A DNA stretch of 64,000 nucleotides from Eubacterium oxidoreducens. Lineage in GTDB: Bacteria > Bacillota > Clostridia > Lachnospirales > Lachnospiraceae. The position numbers and the translations under genes were made by a program. Shown here piece by piece: positions 34,998 to 43,005 of the stretch. Under the pieces are notes generated by a model that saw only the letters and a program-made list of their open reading frames with translations, did not search any database and had not been told where the DNA came from. Location of the stretch: contig NZ_FMXR01000011.1 in assembly GCF_900104415.1 (NCBI RefSeq), positions 62,001 to 126,000 on the forward strand, in the 5' to 3' direction. Each line of letters starts with the position of its first letter. Position 1 is the first letter of the stretch.

Positions 34998-36344
34998 ATG
35001 AAACAAGAACGAAATGAATATCTTAAGATTATTCGTGATTTAAAAGGCGATGCAAAGGGAAAAGAGTTGGCAAAAGAGTATATCGATCATTCAGATGGTC
35101 ATTGTTATGGAATTATGGCACCGATTTCCTTTGTCCCGACATTTTATACGGCGAAGGAACTGGAGTTTTTTAAGAAGGTATGTACGATGACACATACAAT
35201 CTTAAGTAAAGTCATTAAACATTATATTGCTCATCCGGAATATCGAAAGCTGTTTTGTTTTTCGAAAGAAGTAGAAGAGCTAATTCTTTTGCCGTGTGGA
35301 TATGAGGAAATGCTTCCTATGAGCAGATTTGACTTTTTTTTAAGTGAAGATGATTTGAGTTTTAAATTTTGCGAATTTAATGCAGATGGAACAGCGGCAA
35401 TGTCAAGAACTAATTTGGGATGTGAAGCGGTAATGCTTTCAGACAGTTTTAAAGAATTTTCCAAACATCATAAAATATCCCGATTTGATATTTTTGATTC
35501 GTGGGTGGATGAGATGATGAAGACATATCGCAGTGATAAGAATGCAATTGCACATCCAAATGTGCTGATTACGGACTTTGAGGATGCTGTCACAATGAGC
35601 GATATTACAAGGTTCTTAGAAGCATTTAAGAAAAAAGGATATAATGTTCGTTTTGTAGATACAAGAAAGCTGGCATTTGATGGAGAATATCTGACAGATC
35701 CGACAGATGGAACCAGATTTCACGTGGTTTACAGACGACTGGTAACAAGTGATATTGTTGCACATAAAGAGGAATGCAAGGCATTTATTGATGCTGTTGC
35801 ACAGGAAAAGGTATGTATTATCGGTCATTTTAGAACTACGGTAACACATTCTAAGATGATTAATATCGCACTTTTGGATGAACAGACGAAAGCGATTATG
35901 AATCAGGAAGAGTGGGAATTTATTCAAGAACATATCTTGCCGACTTTTCGTCTTAGAAGTGATAATAAGGAATTGGATATTGCACAGGTACAAGACAATC
36001 CGTCCGAATGGATCTTAAAGCCTGAGGATGATTATGATGCAAAAGGAGTTTATGCGGGAATTAATTATACACAGGAAGAATGGAAAGAGATTGTAAAGCA
36101 AAATATTGACAATGATTATGTTGCAATGGAGTTTTATAATCCGCCGTTGGCCAAAATATATCCAATCCGCCCACTTCCTTATACACCGGATCTTATGGAG
36201 CCGGAAGAGTGGCATTCTATGACGGGAATATATTCTTATAATGGGAATTTTTACGGATTCTTTTCGCGCATGGGAAAAGAAGGCGTTATTTCCGAAAGCC
36301 ATGATGGGGTAAGCATCCCGTCCTTTGGTGTGGATTTGGATTAG
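34998..36344 (+). CDS. ATP-grasp-like protein of the glutathionylspermidine synthase type
   Basis: A 448-residue cytosolic protein. EFNADGTAAMS around residue 125 and WILKPEDDYDAKGVYAG around 335-350 resemble the substrate and ATP-binding segments of glutathionylspermidine-synthase-like or circularly permuted ATP-grasp enzymes, which join an acid to an amine through an acyl phosphate. The substrate is unknown and the identification rests on these motifs only. AAAGGAG-like TGGAGG precedes the ATG. It stands alone after the feo terminator, and no terminator was found behind it. Confidence 0.6.
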   Translation: MKQERNEYLKIIRDLKGDAKGKELAKEYIDHSDGHCYGIMAPISFVPTFYTAKELEFFKKVCTMTHTILSKVIKHYIAHPEYRKLFCFSKEVEELILLPCGYEEMLPMSRFDFFLSEDDLSFKFCEFNADGTAAMSRTNLGCEAVMLSDSFKEFSKHHKISRFDIFDSWVDEMMKTYRSDKNAIAHPNVLITDFEDAVTMSDITRFLEAFKKKGYNVRFVDTRKLAFDGEYLTDPTDGTRFHVVYRRLVTSDIVAHKEECKAFIDAVAQEKVCIIGHFRTTVTHSKMINIALLDEQTKAIMNQEEWEFIQEHILPTFRLRSDNKELDIAQVQDNPSEWILKPEDDYDAKGVYAGINYTQEEWKEIVKQNIDNDYVAMEFYNPPLAKIYPIRPLPYTPDLMEPEEWHSMTGIYSYNGNFYGFFSRMGKEGVISESHDGVSIPSFGVDLD

Positions 36345-36407
36345 AATGTAGCAGATTTTATAACTTTTTTAACAGGAAATCTCCTATTAACGAGTCATTA
36401 TCTGTGC

Positions 36408-36438
36408 CATAATTGATTTATCAGAAGAAACTATAAAA
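36408..36438 (+). promoter_or_regulatory. Promoter motif shared with the beta-helix gene
   Basis: CATAAT (36408-36413) followed by AGAAACTATAAAA (36426-36438), the latter beginning 38 bases before the start codon. The same 13-base word begins 39 bases before the beta-helix gene at 38949. There is no -35 hexamer, as expected for activator-dependent promoters. A hairpin-like TTAACAGGA/TCCTATTAA lies just upstream (36369-36390). Confidence 0.5.
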
Positions 36439-36463
36439 GGATAAAGAAACGAGGTATATGAGT

Positions 36464-37516
36464 ATGAAAACTATTTATGCAGAGGCACAAGCTGATGGCT
36501 CGGTTGAATTAAAAGAAAAAGAAATAAATGGACCGGGTAAAGGAGAAGTATTATTAAAAGCGAAATATAGTGCTATGAGTCCGGGAACAGAGTGTGGACT
36601 TTTACACAATGCTATTGTTCCACTTCCAACAGGAATTGGATATGCAATGGCTGCAGAAGTAATTGAAGTAGGAGAAGGCGTTGAAGAATTCAAAGTCGGC
36701 GATCATGTTGTGGCAACGGTAGAACATGCGCAGTACGTAGTAACGTCAGAACTTAACTGTACACTTTGCCCGGAAGGCGTTGACTTAAAGCAGGCAGCTT
36801 TTTGGAATCTTGGCCATACAGGAATGTATGCACTTCGTCGTTCTAAAATAGAGATGGGCGAGCCTTGTGCTGTTCTTGGACAGGGATTCGTAGGAGCAAT
36901 AACAGCACAGTGCGCAAGACTTGCAGGTGCATGCCCGGTAATTGTAACGGATTTGGATCAGGGACGTTTGGATGCGGCTAAGACAATGGGCGTTGATTAT
37001 GCAATTAATACAAAGGAGGATCCTAAGGGACTTGAGAAAGTTGTAGAAGAATTAGGACTTGATGGACTTCCGGTAATTTATGAAGCAACCGGCGCAAGAG
37101 GACCGCTTATGCAGGCAGCTCAACTTGTAAGTGAAAGAGGTCGCGTGGTAATGATTTCACAGGTACATGGACAGGAGATGCCACCGATTGATGATCCGAT
37201 TATGCAAAAAGGTGCCAGCTTGATTGGTACTTATGTAAATTCTAAGCCATATAAGCTGAAAAGAGCAGACCTTCTGATTGAGGGAACCTGGCCACCTGTT
37301 ATGGGTAAAAAATTAAATGCATATAAGAATGCCGATGTTTGGACTTCTGATGAAGATATCAAGGTATTTTTAAATATGATTAAATATGGAAAGCTTGATA
37401 TTACTCCGCTTATCAGTCATGAGTTTAAATATACAGATATTCCAAAAGCATATGCTGAGCATGTGTTCCCGGATGTAGATCCGGCAGTAACCGGTGGATT
37501 GATTGCATGGGAATAA
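36464..37516 (+). CDS. MDR-superfamily dehydrogenase lacking the usual zinc ligands
   Basis: A 350-residue medium-chain dehydrogenase. An N-terminal GroES-like domain (about 1-125) precedes a Rossmann domain with the cofactor loop VLGQGFVGA and an acidic VTDLDQGR after the second strand, suggesting NAD. The zinc-binding GHE motif of alcohol dehydrogenases is replaced by GYA (TGIGYAMAAEV), so catalytic zinc is probably absent. The early segment SAMSPGTECGLL resembles the BchC/threonine-dehydrogenase-like group. The ATG at 36464 lies 9 bases after GAGG; one at 36458 is too close. Its promoter shares a motif with the beta-helix gene beyond the AraC regulator, so they may act on one sugar or polyol pathway. 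Confidence 0.75.
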   Translation: MKTIYAEAQADGSVELKEKEINGPGKGEVLLKAKYSAMSPGTECGLLHNAIVPLPTGIGYAMAAEVIEVGEGVEEFKVGDHVVATVEHAQYVVTSELNCTLCPEGVDLKQAAFWNLGHTGMYALRRSKIEMGEPCAVLGQGFVGAITAQCARLAGACPVIVTDLDQGRLDAAKTMGVDYAINTKEDPKGLEKVVEELGLDGLPVIYEATGARGPLMQAAQLVSERGRVVMISQVHGQEMPPIDDPIMQKGASLIGTYVNSKPYKLKRADLLIEGTWPPVMGKKLNAYKNADVWTSDEDIKVFLNMIKYGKLDITPLISHEFKYTDIPKAYAEHVFPDVDPAVTGGLIAWE

Positions 37517-37526
37517 TCCTTTCAAT

Positions 37527-37564
37527 AAAAGAGGATACAGCCTTTGAGGGCTGTACCCTCTTTT
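37527..37564. terminator. Bidirectional terminator between dehydrogenase and araC-type gene
   Basis: AAAAGAGG-A-TACAGCC pairs with GGCTGTA-C-CCTCTTTT (one mismatch), loop of 6 bases, with T-runs or A-runs on either side. Confidence 0.88.
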
Positions 37565-37568
37565 TCTG

Positions 37569-38768
37569 TCATACGATATGAGCCTTGCTTTGGATTTTCT
37601 TTTTATATCTTGTAGGTGGTTCGCCATATACTTCTTTAAATACATTTGTAAAGTTGCGTGCGTTAGAATATCCAACGGCTTCGGAAATCTTCATGATGGA
37701 GTAGTCGGTATTGAGAACCAGATCAAGTGCATGTTCCATTCGTATTTTCTTAAGATAGTCAGTATAATTGCATCCCACTTCTTTTTTGAACATATGACTA
37801 AAGTAATTAGGACTGACACAGGCGATGTCGGATAGAATCTCAACAGATAACTCTTCCATATAATTTTCTCGAATATAGGTTTTTACTTTTTCAATGATGG
37901 ACGAGCCGGATAAGCGACCACTGCTATATATGTTAGGCAAAAAGCGCGCATAGTAATCATGGACATGTTGTTTTAGCTCATCAAAAGTAATGGAATTTAA
38001 TACTTTTTCTTGCAAGGAGTCTTGTAGAAAGTAAAAGTCACCTTCAAATAATTTGTATTTTTGGAGGCTGGAGGTTAACGAACCTGTCATATTCATAGTT
38101 CGCATACGAACCGCAAAATGATTTCCAAAATGAATCTTGCTGATGATATCAACAAGATGATCAATCTTATCGAGAGCACTATCGTCTTTGATTAAGATGG
38201 CATGTAAGGCTTCATTATAGAATCGGTCAAAGTCTTCTTGAGACAGATTGTAGGCTTGCTTTACATCTTGAAAATCAATTAAGGATTTTGGCTCAAAGAA
38301 ATAAAGGCGGTAGGCATAACGCGCCGTTGTAAGCGAATTATGAACCTGACGAAGCGTTTTTGCCCGAAGTCCTATGCCTATATAGATCGGGATTTCAAGT
38401 TCATTTGAAAGTCGTTTTTGCAAAGGGGTAATATAGTTAGTTACAAAAGTAGAAAGTTCATCAAGCGAAAAAACCCCGAGCATGGTAATCATAAATTGAG
38501 AATATTCAATCATAAACCCCATTTTTTTGTTTCGAAATTCTTCCACAAGTTCATTGTAAAGCGTAAAGAGAAGGAGCGTTGTTTTGAGATAGGAGCGTTC
38601 CATGGAATCGCTATAAATATCCCGAAGATAGCCAAAGCTAATTCCTACAGCAAAATGTTTTGTGAAATCAATCTGTTCAATTTGAGAAGAATAATCAGTA
38701 TCGCAGCTGAGATTTTGATTGAAGGATGTAAATAGATTGGTATTAATCAAATCTGATTTATTCAACAA
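37569..38768 (-). CDS. AraC family transcriptional regulator
   Basis: A 399-residue regulator. The last 100 residues carry two helix-turn-helix motifs: LSDIACVSPNYFSHMFKKEVG and ISEAVGYSNARNFTNVFKEVYG. The N-terminal 280 residues are a sensor or dimer domain without recognisable fold; it is not the typical cupin. It starts with TTG at 38768, supported by AGGAGG 9 bases upstream and no nearby ATG. A likely own promoter (TTGTTT, 17 bases, TATAAT) overlaps a perfect inverted repeat at 38793-38813. Position and shared promoter motifs suggest it controls both the dehydrogenase and the beta-helix gene. Confidence 0.88.
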   Translation of the reverse strand: MLNKSDLINTNLFTSFNQNLSCDTDYSSQIEQIDFTKHFAVGISFGYLRDIYSDSMERSYLKTTLLLFTLYNELVEEFRNKKMGFMIEYSQFMITMLGVFSLDELSTFVTNYITPLQKRLSNELEIPIYIGIGLRAKTLRQVHNSLTTARYAYRLYFFEPKSLIDFQDVKQAYNLSQEDFDRFYNEALHAILIKDDSALDKIDHLVDIISKIHFGNHFAVRMRTMNMTGSLTSSLQKYKLFEGDFYFLQDSLQEKVLNSITFDELKQHVHDYYARFLPNIYSSGRLSGSSIIEKVKTYIRENYMEELSVEILSDIACVSPNYFSHMFKKEVGCNYTDYLKKIRMEHALDLVLNTDYSIMKISEAVGYSNARNFTNVFKEVYGEPPTRYKKKIQSKAHIV

Positions 38769-38792
38769 TTCGTGCGTCCTCCTGTTAAGACC

Positions 38793-38813
38793 ATAATAGT
38801 TCTTAACTATTAT
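38793..38813. promoter_or_regulatory. Inverted repeat at the araC-type promoter
   Basis: ATAATAGTT and AACTATTAT form a perfect 9-base inverted repeat with a 3-base centre. On the minus strand its outer edge carries TATAAT, 17 bases from TTGTTT. An operator for autoregulation is plausible. A second small repeat, AACAG/CTGTT, lies near 38840-38856. Confidence 0.5.
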
Positions 38814-38893
38814 AGAGAGTCAGGGTGAAAAAAACAACAGATTTCTACTGTTTTTTGACAGAAAAAGACGTATAAATCGGCTGAAATTAATGA

Positions 38894-38922
38894 CATAATA
38901 ATTGCATAAAGAAACTATAAAA
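38894..38922 (+). promoter_or_regulatory. Promoter motif of the beta-helix gene
   Basis: CATAAT (38894-38899) and AGAAACTATAAAA (38910-38922), matching the region before the dehydrogenase gene in sequence and in distance to the start codon (39 against 38 bases). Confidence 0.5.
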
Positions 38923-38948
38923 TATTTAGCGACAAAGGAGTATCAACT

Positions 38949-40352
38949 ATGGAATTAACTAAAGTGAAAGGTGTTTATAAAAGTCACCCGGAGCGCCGTG
39001 AAAGTAAAAATCTGGCAACGATGGCAGAAATTATTGAAGCTGTAAATGGAATTTTGAATCCAAATGGACCTAAGATTAACTGGTTCGCTCCGGCAGAGGA
39101 TGCAGTTGCTGCCGTTCATTTTAAAGATGGTAAGTATGATGAGAAGACTTCAAATCCGGATGTTGTATATGGCGGAGAAGTCAGCGATAAAGAAGTAAAA
39201 GATCTCAAAGTAGTAGCCTATGATGGAAATAGAGGCGCGATTTATGCAGAAGGAGCAGGAACAGATGTAACGGTAGACGGTGCATACATTTCCCTGCAAG
39301 GAGATGGAACAGGAATTGGTGGCCCTGCAAGTGGAGCATCTGCAAAATACAATGCTAAGCTTACCATTAAGAATGCTATCATTGATACGGTTGGAAGAAC
39401 ACGTTATTCAACAGCAGCAGAAGAAGGCGCTGTATTAAAGGTATATGATTCTGTAATCTGGTCACACGGAATTCCATTTGGAGAAGGCATTGAAAAGCCG
39501 ACCGCATTGATGTCTACACCTCCAGGAGCATTAGAGATGGACGGAAATACCCGTACGCATTGTTCGATGTCTAATTCCTTGAGTTATTTCTACAACTCAA
39601 AGATTATCTGTGATGGTTGGGCAGCGCTGTCTACCGAATCTTCAGAAGGATTTGTATATCTTGAAGCAAATGATTGCGATATTGTATGTACAAAAGATGG
39701 TTATGGAGCATATGCCGATCCGGGTTGTCATGATTTCTTTAATGATTGTAATTTTGACATGGCTCGTATGGCAGCTATTATTGCAGGAAATTCCGATATG
39801 ACATTTAACGATTGTAATTGTAATTGTGGAACCTATTTCGCACTTAGCCATTGCGTAAATGGTTGGCCGGAAGAAGTAGGTGAAATAACCGTAAATGGAG
39901 GAACCATTAAGTCAAAGAAGGAAGCATTTTTGATTAAGAGTCATAACTTTATTATGGATATGTGTGACGTAGATATCATGTCTGAATCCGGTGTTCTCGT
40001 ACATACGATTGTGAATGATGACCCTTGTGCAACCAAGGCAGAAGACCCATATGGAGTCAATGTATTGATGACAGACATGGATGTTACAGGTGATCTTGTA
40101 CATGAAGATACAACTCGTGAGATGTGGGTAGAGCTTAATAGCACTGTTCTTACAGGAGCAATTAAGAATGCAAATCTTACAATTGATGAAGGTAGTAAAT
40201 GGATTGCGACAGGAGACTCTGACGTTGTATTTATGAATGATATTTCTCCTGCACAGATTGATGCAAAAGAAGGCGTTACCATTCATGCAAAAGGAGCTGA
40301 GGCTTATGCTGCAGATCTTGCAAGTGGTGGAAAGCTTGTCGTAACAGTATAA
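38949..40352 (+). CDS. Right-handed beta-helix protein, apparently cytosolic
   Basis: A 467-residue protein of short Gly, Asn, Asp and Val-rich strands in register (for example AYISLQGDGTGIGGPASGAS, LTIKNAIIDTVGRTRY, VLKVYDSVIWSHG), which is the pattern of a parallel beta-helix. The end (TIDEGSKWIATGDSDVVF) resembles closing repeats of autotransporter-like helices. It has no signal peptide, membrane segment or sorting motif, which is unusual because most such folds are secreted. It is relatively Cys-rich in the middle (NDCNCNCG). The ribosome binding site AAAGGAG is strong. Its promoter matches that of the dehydrogenase. Carbohydrate binding or isomerisation is a guess only. Confidence 0.7.
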   Translation: MELTKVKGVYKSHPERRESKNLATMAEIIEAVNGILNPNGPKINWFAPAEDAVAAVHFKDGKYDEKTSNPDVVYGGEVSDKEVKDLKVVAYDGNRGAIYAEGAGTDVTVDGAYISLQGDGTGIGGPASGASAKYNAKLTIKNAIIDTVGRTRYSTAAEEGAVLKVYDSVIWSHGIPFGEGIEKPTALMSTPPGALEMDGNTRTHCSMSNSLSYFYNSKIICDGWAALSTESSEGFVYLEANDCDIVCTKDGYGAYADPGCHDFFNDCNFDMARMAAIIAGNSDMTFNDCNCNCGTYFALSHCVNGWPEEVGEITVNGGTIKSKKEAFLIKSHNFIMDMCDVDIMSESGVLVHTIVNDDPCATKAEDPYGVNVLMTDMDVTGDLVHEDTTREMWVELNSTVLTGAIKNANLTIDEGSKWIATGDSDVVFMNDISPAQIDAKEGVTIHAKGAEAYAADLASGGKLVVTV

Positions 40353-40394
40353 ATCAGTTGAGTCTTGACAATGATATATCTCCTTAAGAAAAAA

Positions 40395-40428
40395 TTCCGG
40401 AAGCAAGTTGGGCTTCCGGGATTTTTTT
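40395..40428 (+). terminator. Terminator of the beta-helix gene
   Basis: TCCGGAAGC pairs with GCTTCCGGG (one wobble) around a 7-base loop, followed by seven T. Confidence 0.88.
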
Positions 40429-40473
40429 GTTTTTCAAAATAGAGTATACTGTAGCTATACAAGGAGGGCTATG

Positions 40474-41271
40474 ATGAAGGCAATAATAGCGGTTGCGCAG
40501 ATAGATTCCGGCGCAGATATACAACAAAATATCAGTAAAATGTGTGCCATGACAAAAGAAGCTAAGCAAAATGGTGCCGATTTGATTCTATTTCCGGAAC
40601 ATGCGGATGATTTAGGAACAGGAATGCGAAAAAGGGCGCAAGGACTTGATGGCAAGCTGATTGAAACCATGGCAAAATGTGCTGCCGAGCATGAAATCTA
40701 TCTGCATCTTGGAAGCTTTGCGCAAAAGAGTGATTGTGACAAGCCATACAATACAAGTGTATTATTTGACCGCAGAGGAAATGTGATAGCATCCTATCAA
40801 AAAACACATTTATTCGAAGTGGATATGAAAGGAAAAACCAGCGTAAAAGAATCGGATACGGTAAGCGCGGGCAATGAAATCGTGGTTGTGGATACCGATT
40901 TTGCCAGGATTGGAATGGCAATCTGTTATGACCTTCGGTTCCCGCAATTATTTTATAAAATGGCAAAACAGGGTGCACAAATAATCTGCCTGCCGGCTAA
41001 TTTTACCTATGATACAGGGAAGGCACATTGGGAGATTTTGTTGCGGGCAAGAGCAATTGAAACAACCTGTTATATTGCAGCTGCCGATCAAATTGGTCAA
41101 AAGCCGGAGTTTAGAGCATATGGACATTCTATGATAATAGATCCATGGGGAGATAAACTTGCCGAGGCAACAGATGAGGAAAGTATTATTTATGCGGAAT
41201 ATGATACAGACAGGATGAGAGAGATTCGAAGTTCAATGCCATCGCTTGATAATGCGAGAGAAGATCTTTAG
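40474..41271 (+). CDS. Carbon-nitrogen hydrolase (nitrilase superfamily)
   Basis: A 265-residue amidase of the nitrilase superfamily, with the triad Glu42 (LFPEHADD), Lys110 (SYQKTHLF) and Cys151 (AICYDLRFP). The C-terminal RARAIETTCY and GHSMIIDPWG segments match the Nit/omega-amidase type that hydrolyses dicarboxylic acid monoamides or damaged metabolites such as deaminated glutathione. The exact substrate is inferred. AGGAGG lies 6 bases before the ATG at 40474; an adjacent ATG at 40471 is equally in frame but closer to it. It is the first gene of a tight four-gene run. Confidence 0.85.
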   Translation: MKAIIAVAQIDSGADIQQNISKMCAMTKEAKQNGADLILFPEHADDLGTGMRKRAQGLDGKLIETMAKCAAEHEIYLHLGSFAQKSDCDKPYNTSVLFDRRGNVIASYQKTHLFEVDMKGKTSVKESDTVSAGNEIVVVDTDFARIGMAICYDLRFPQLFYKMAKQGAQIICLPANFTYDTGKAHWEILLRARAIETTCYIAAADQIGQKPEFRAYGHSMIIDPWGDKLAEATDEESIIYAEYDTDRMREIRSSMPSLDNAREDL

Positions 41272-41288
41272 AAAAAGGAGAACATAAA

Positions 41289-42983
41289 ATGGTATATCAA
41301 GAACAATATATAGAATGGATGAAACAATTGAAGGCAGATGATCCGCTGAAAGAAGAACTGATCAGGATTTGGGAGGATGAAAAAGAAAAAAAAGAGCGTT
41401 TTTATAAGGAGCTTTCTTTTGGGACGGCCGGTCTTCGGGGAAAAGTCGGAGCTGGAACCAATCGTATGAATGTATATACTGTGGGACGTGCCACGCAAGG
41501 AATTGCACAATATATTGGAGCACATGGAGAAGAAGCGAGAAAACGAGGCGTTGTAATCGCACATGACCCGCGGCATTTTTCAAGAGAATTCAGTGAACTT
41601 GTGGCTGGCATACTGGCAGCTAATGATATTGTGGCATACACATTTACGTCGCTTCGGCCAACACCGGAGCTTGCATATATGGTAACAAGATTAGAGGCAA
41701 TTGCTGGAATTAATATTACGGCATCGCACAATCCAAAGGAATACAACGGATACAAGGTATATTGGGAAGACGGTTGCCAGGTACCTTCCAAAATCGCCGA
41801 TGAAATGACCGGTTATATCAATAAGGTGGATCTGTTTCATGGGGTGAAGCATTGTGATTATGCACAAGGAATAAGAGAAGGTAAGATTATTGTTTTGGGA
41901 GAGGAATATGATGAAGAATATCTTAAGAAGATAGAATCGCTTGCTATTCATGAGAAAGAAGAGCTGGATCTTACCATCCCGCTGGTATATACACCGCTCA
42001 ATGGTTGTGGATCTGTATTGTTTCGCCGGATGCTTGATGATCGGGGATTTGTGAATTATAAGATTGTTCCTGAGCAGGAGATGCCCGATCCGGACTTCAC
42101 AACGGTGGGATATCCCAATCCTGAGGATGCAAAAGCATTTGCACTAAGTGAGAAATATGCGAAGCAGTTTGGAGCGGAAGTGATTATGGCAACCGATCCG
42201 GATGCAGACAGATTTGCGATAGAAATTCGAAATCACGATGGGCAGTACATACCACTTAATGGAAATCAGACCGGTTATCTTCTTGTGAATTATATCCTAG
42301 AAGGGCATAAAAGCGCAGGAACACTGCCGGTGAAAGGTGCAATGGTAAAGTCAATTGTCACGTCAACGCTTTCAACCGTTATGGCACAAGATTACGGGGT
42401 GGAGATGTTCGAGACTCTGACCGGATTTAAGAATATCTGCGGAAAGATTTCAATGCTTCATAAGATGGGATATACCTATCTTTTTGGCTATGAAGAATCT
42501 GTAGGATATGCAGCCTGCGAAGAAATCAGGGATAAGGATGGAATTTCGGCAGGGATGCTGATTGCAGAAGCAGCAGCTTATTATCGCAAGCATAATAAGA
42601 CCTTGTGGGACGTGCTGATGGAGATTTATGAGCGCTATGGATATTATGCAGAAGATGAGCCGAACATTGTTTTGGAAGGAATTGCAGGAGCCGAGAGAAT
42701 CGGAAGAATGATGGCCTGGTTTAGGGAAAACACCCCAAGTAAGGTTTGTGGCATAAAGGTGACAAAAGTGATTGATTACCAAAAAGGATATGAGGACCTA
42801 GAACCACATAATGCCATTCGGGTATTTTTGGAAAATGAATCCTGGTTTGCAATTCGTCCAAGTGGAACAGAGCCAAAGATTAAATTTTATTTTTATTCAA
42901 AGGCGGATAATGCTAAGGCTGCGAAGGAAATCAATCACCGTATTCAAGAAGAAATCTTTAAACTGATTAAATCTGTAGATTAG
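41289..42983 (+). CDS. Phosphohexomutase (phosphoglucomutase/phosphomannomutase)
   Basis: A 564-residue alpha-D-phosphohexomutase. The phosphoserine loop TASHNPKEYNG (Ser146), the metal-binding DPDADR, the sugar-binding GYEESVGY and the phosphate-binding RPSGTEPKIKFY segments are intact. It interconverts hexose 1- and 6-phosphates, feeding nucleotide-sugar synthesis, and the length fits the PgcA-type phosphoglucomutases. It starts 17 bases after the hydrolase gene and ends 22 bases before the LigB/AMMECR1 gene, so all are probably cotranscribed. Confidence 0.93.
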   Translation: MVYQEQYIEWMKQLKADDPLKEELIRIWEDEKEKKERFYKELSFGTAGLRGKVGAGTNRMNVYTVGRATQGIAQYIGAHGEEARKRGVVIAHDPRHFSREFSELVAGILAANDIVAYTFTSLRPTPELAYMVTRLEAIAGINITASHNPKEYNGYKVYWEDGCQVPSKIADEMTGYINKVDLFHGVKHCDYAQGIREGKIIVLGEEYDEEYLKKIESLAIHEKEELDLTIPLVYTPLNGCGSVLFRRMLDDRGFVNYKIVPEQEMPDPDFTTVGYPNPEDAKAFALSEKYAKQFGAEVIMATDPDADRFAIEIRNHDGQYIPLNGNQTGYLLVNYILEGHKSAGTLPVKGAMVKSIVTSTLSTVMAQDYGVEMFETLTGFKNICGKISMLHKMGYTYLFGYEESVGYAACEEIRDKDGISAGMLIAEAAAYYRKHNKTLWDVLMEIYERYGYYAEDEPNIVLEGIAGAERIGRMMAWFRENTPSKVCGIKVTKVIDYQKGYEDLEPHNAIRVFLENESWFAIRPSGTEPKIKFYFYSKADNAKAAKEINHRIQEEIFKLIKSVD

Positions 42984-43005
42984 AAGGTAATATGGAGGGG
43001 TTACG

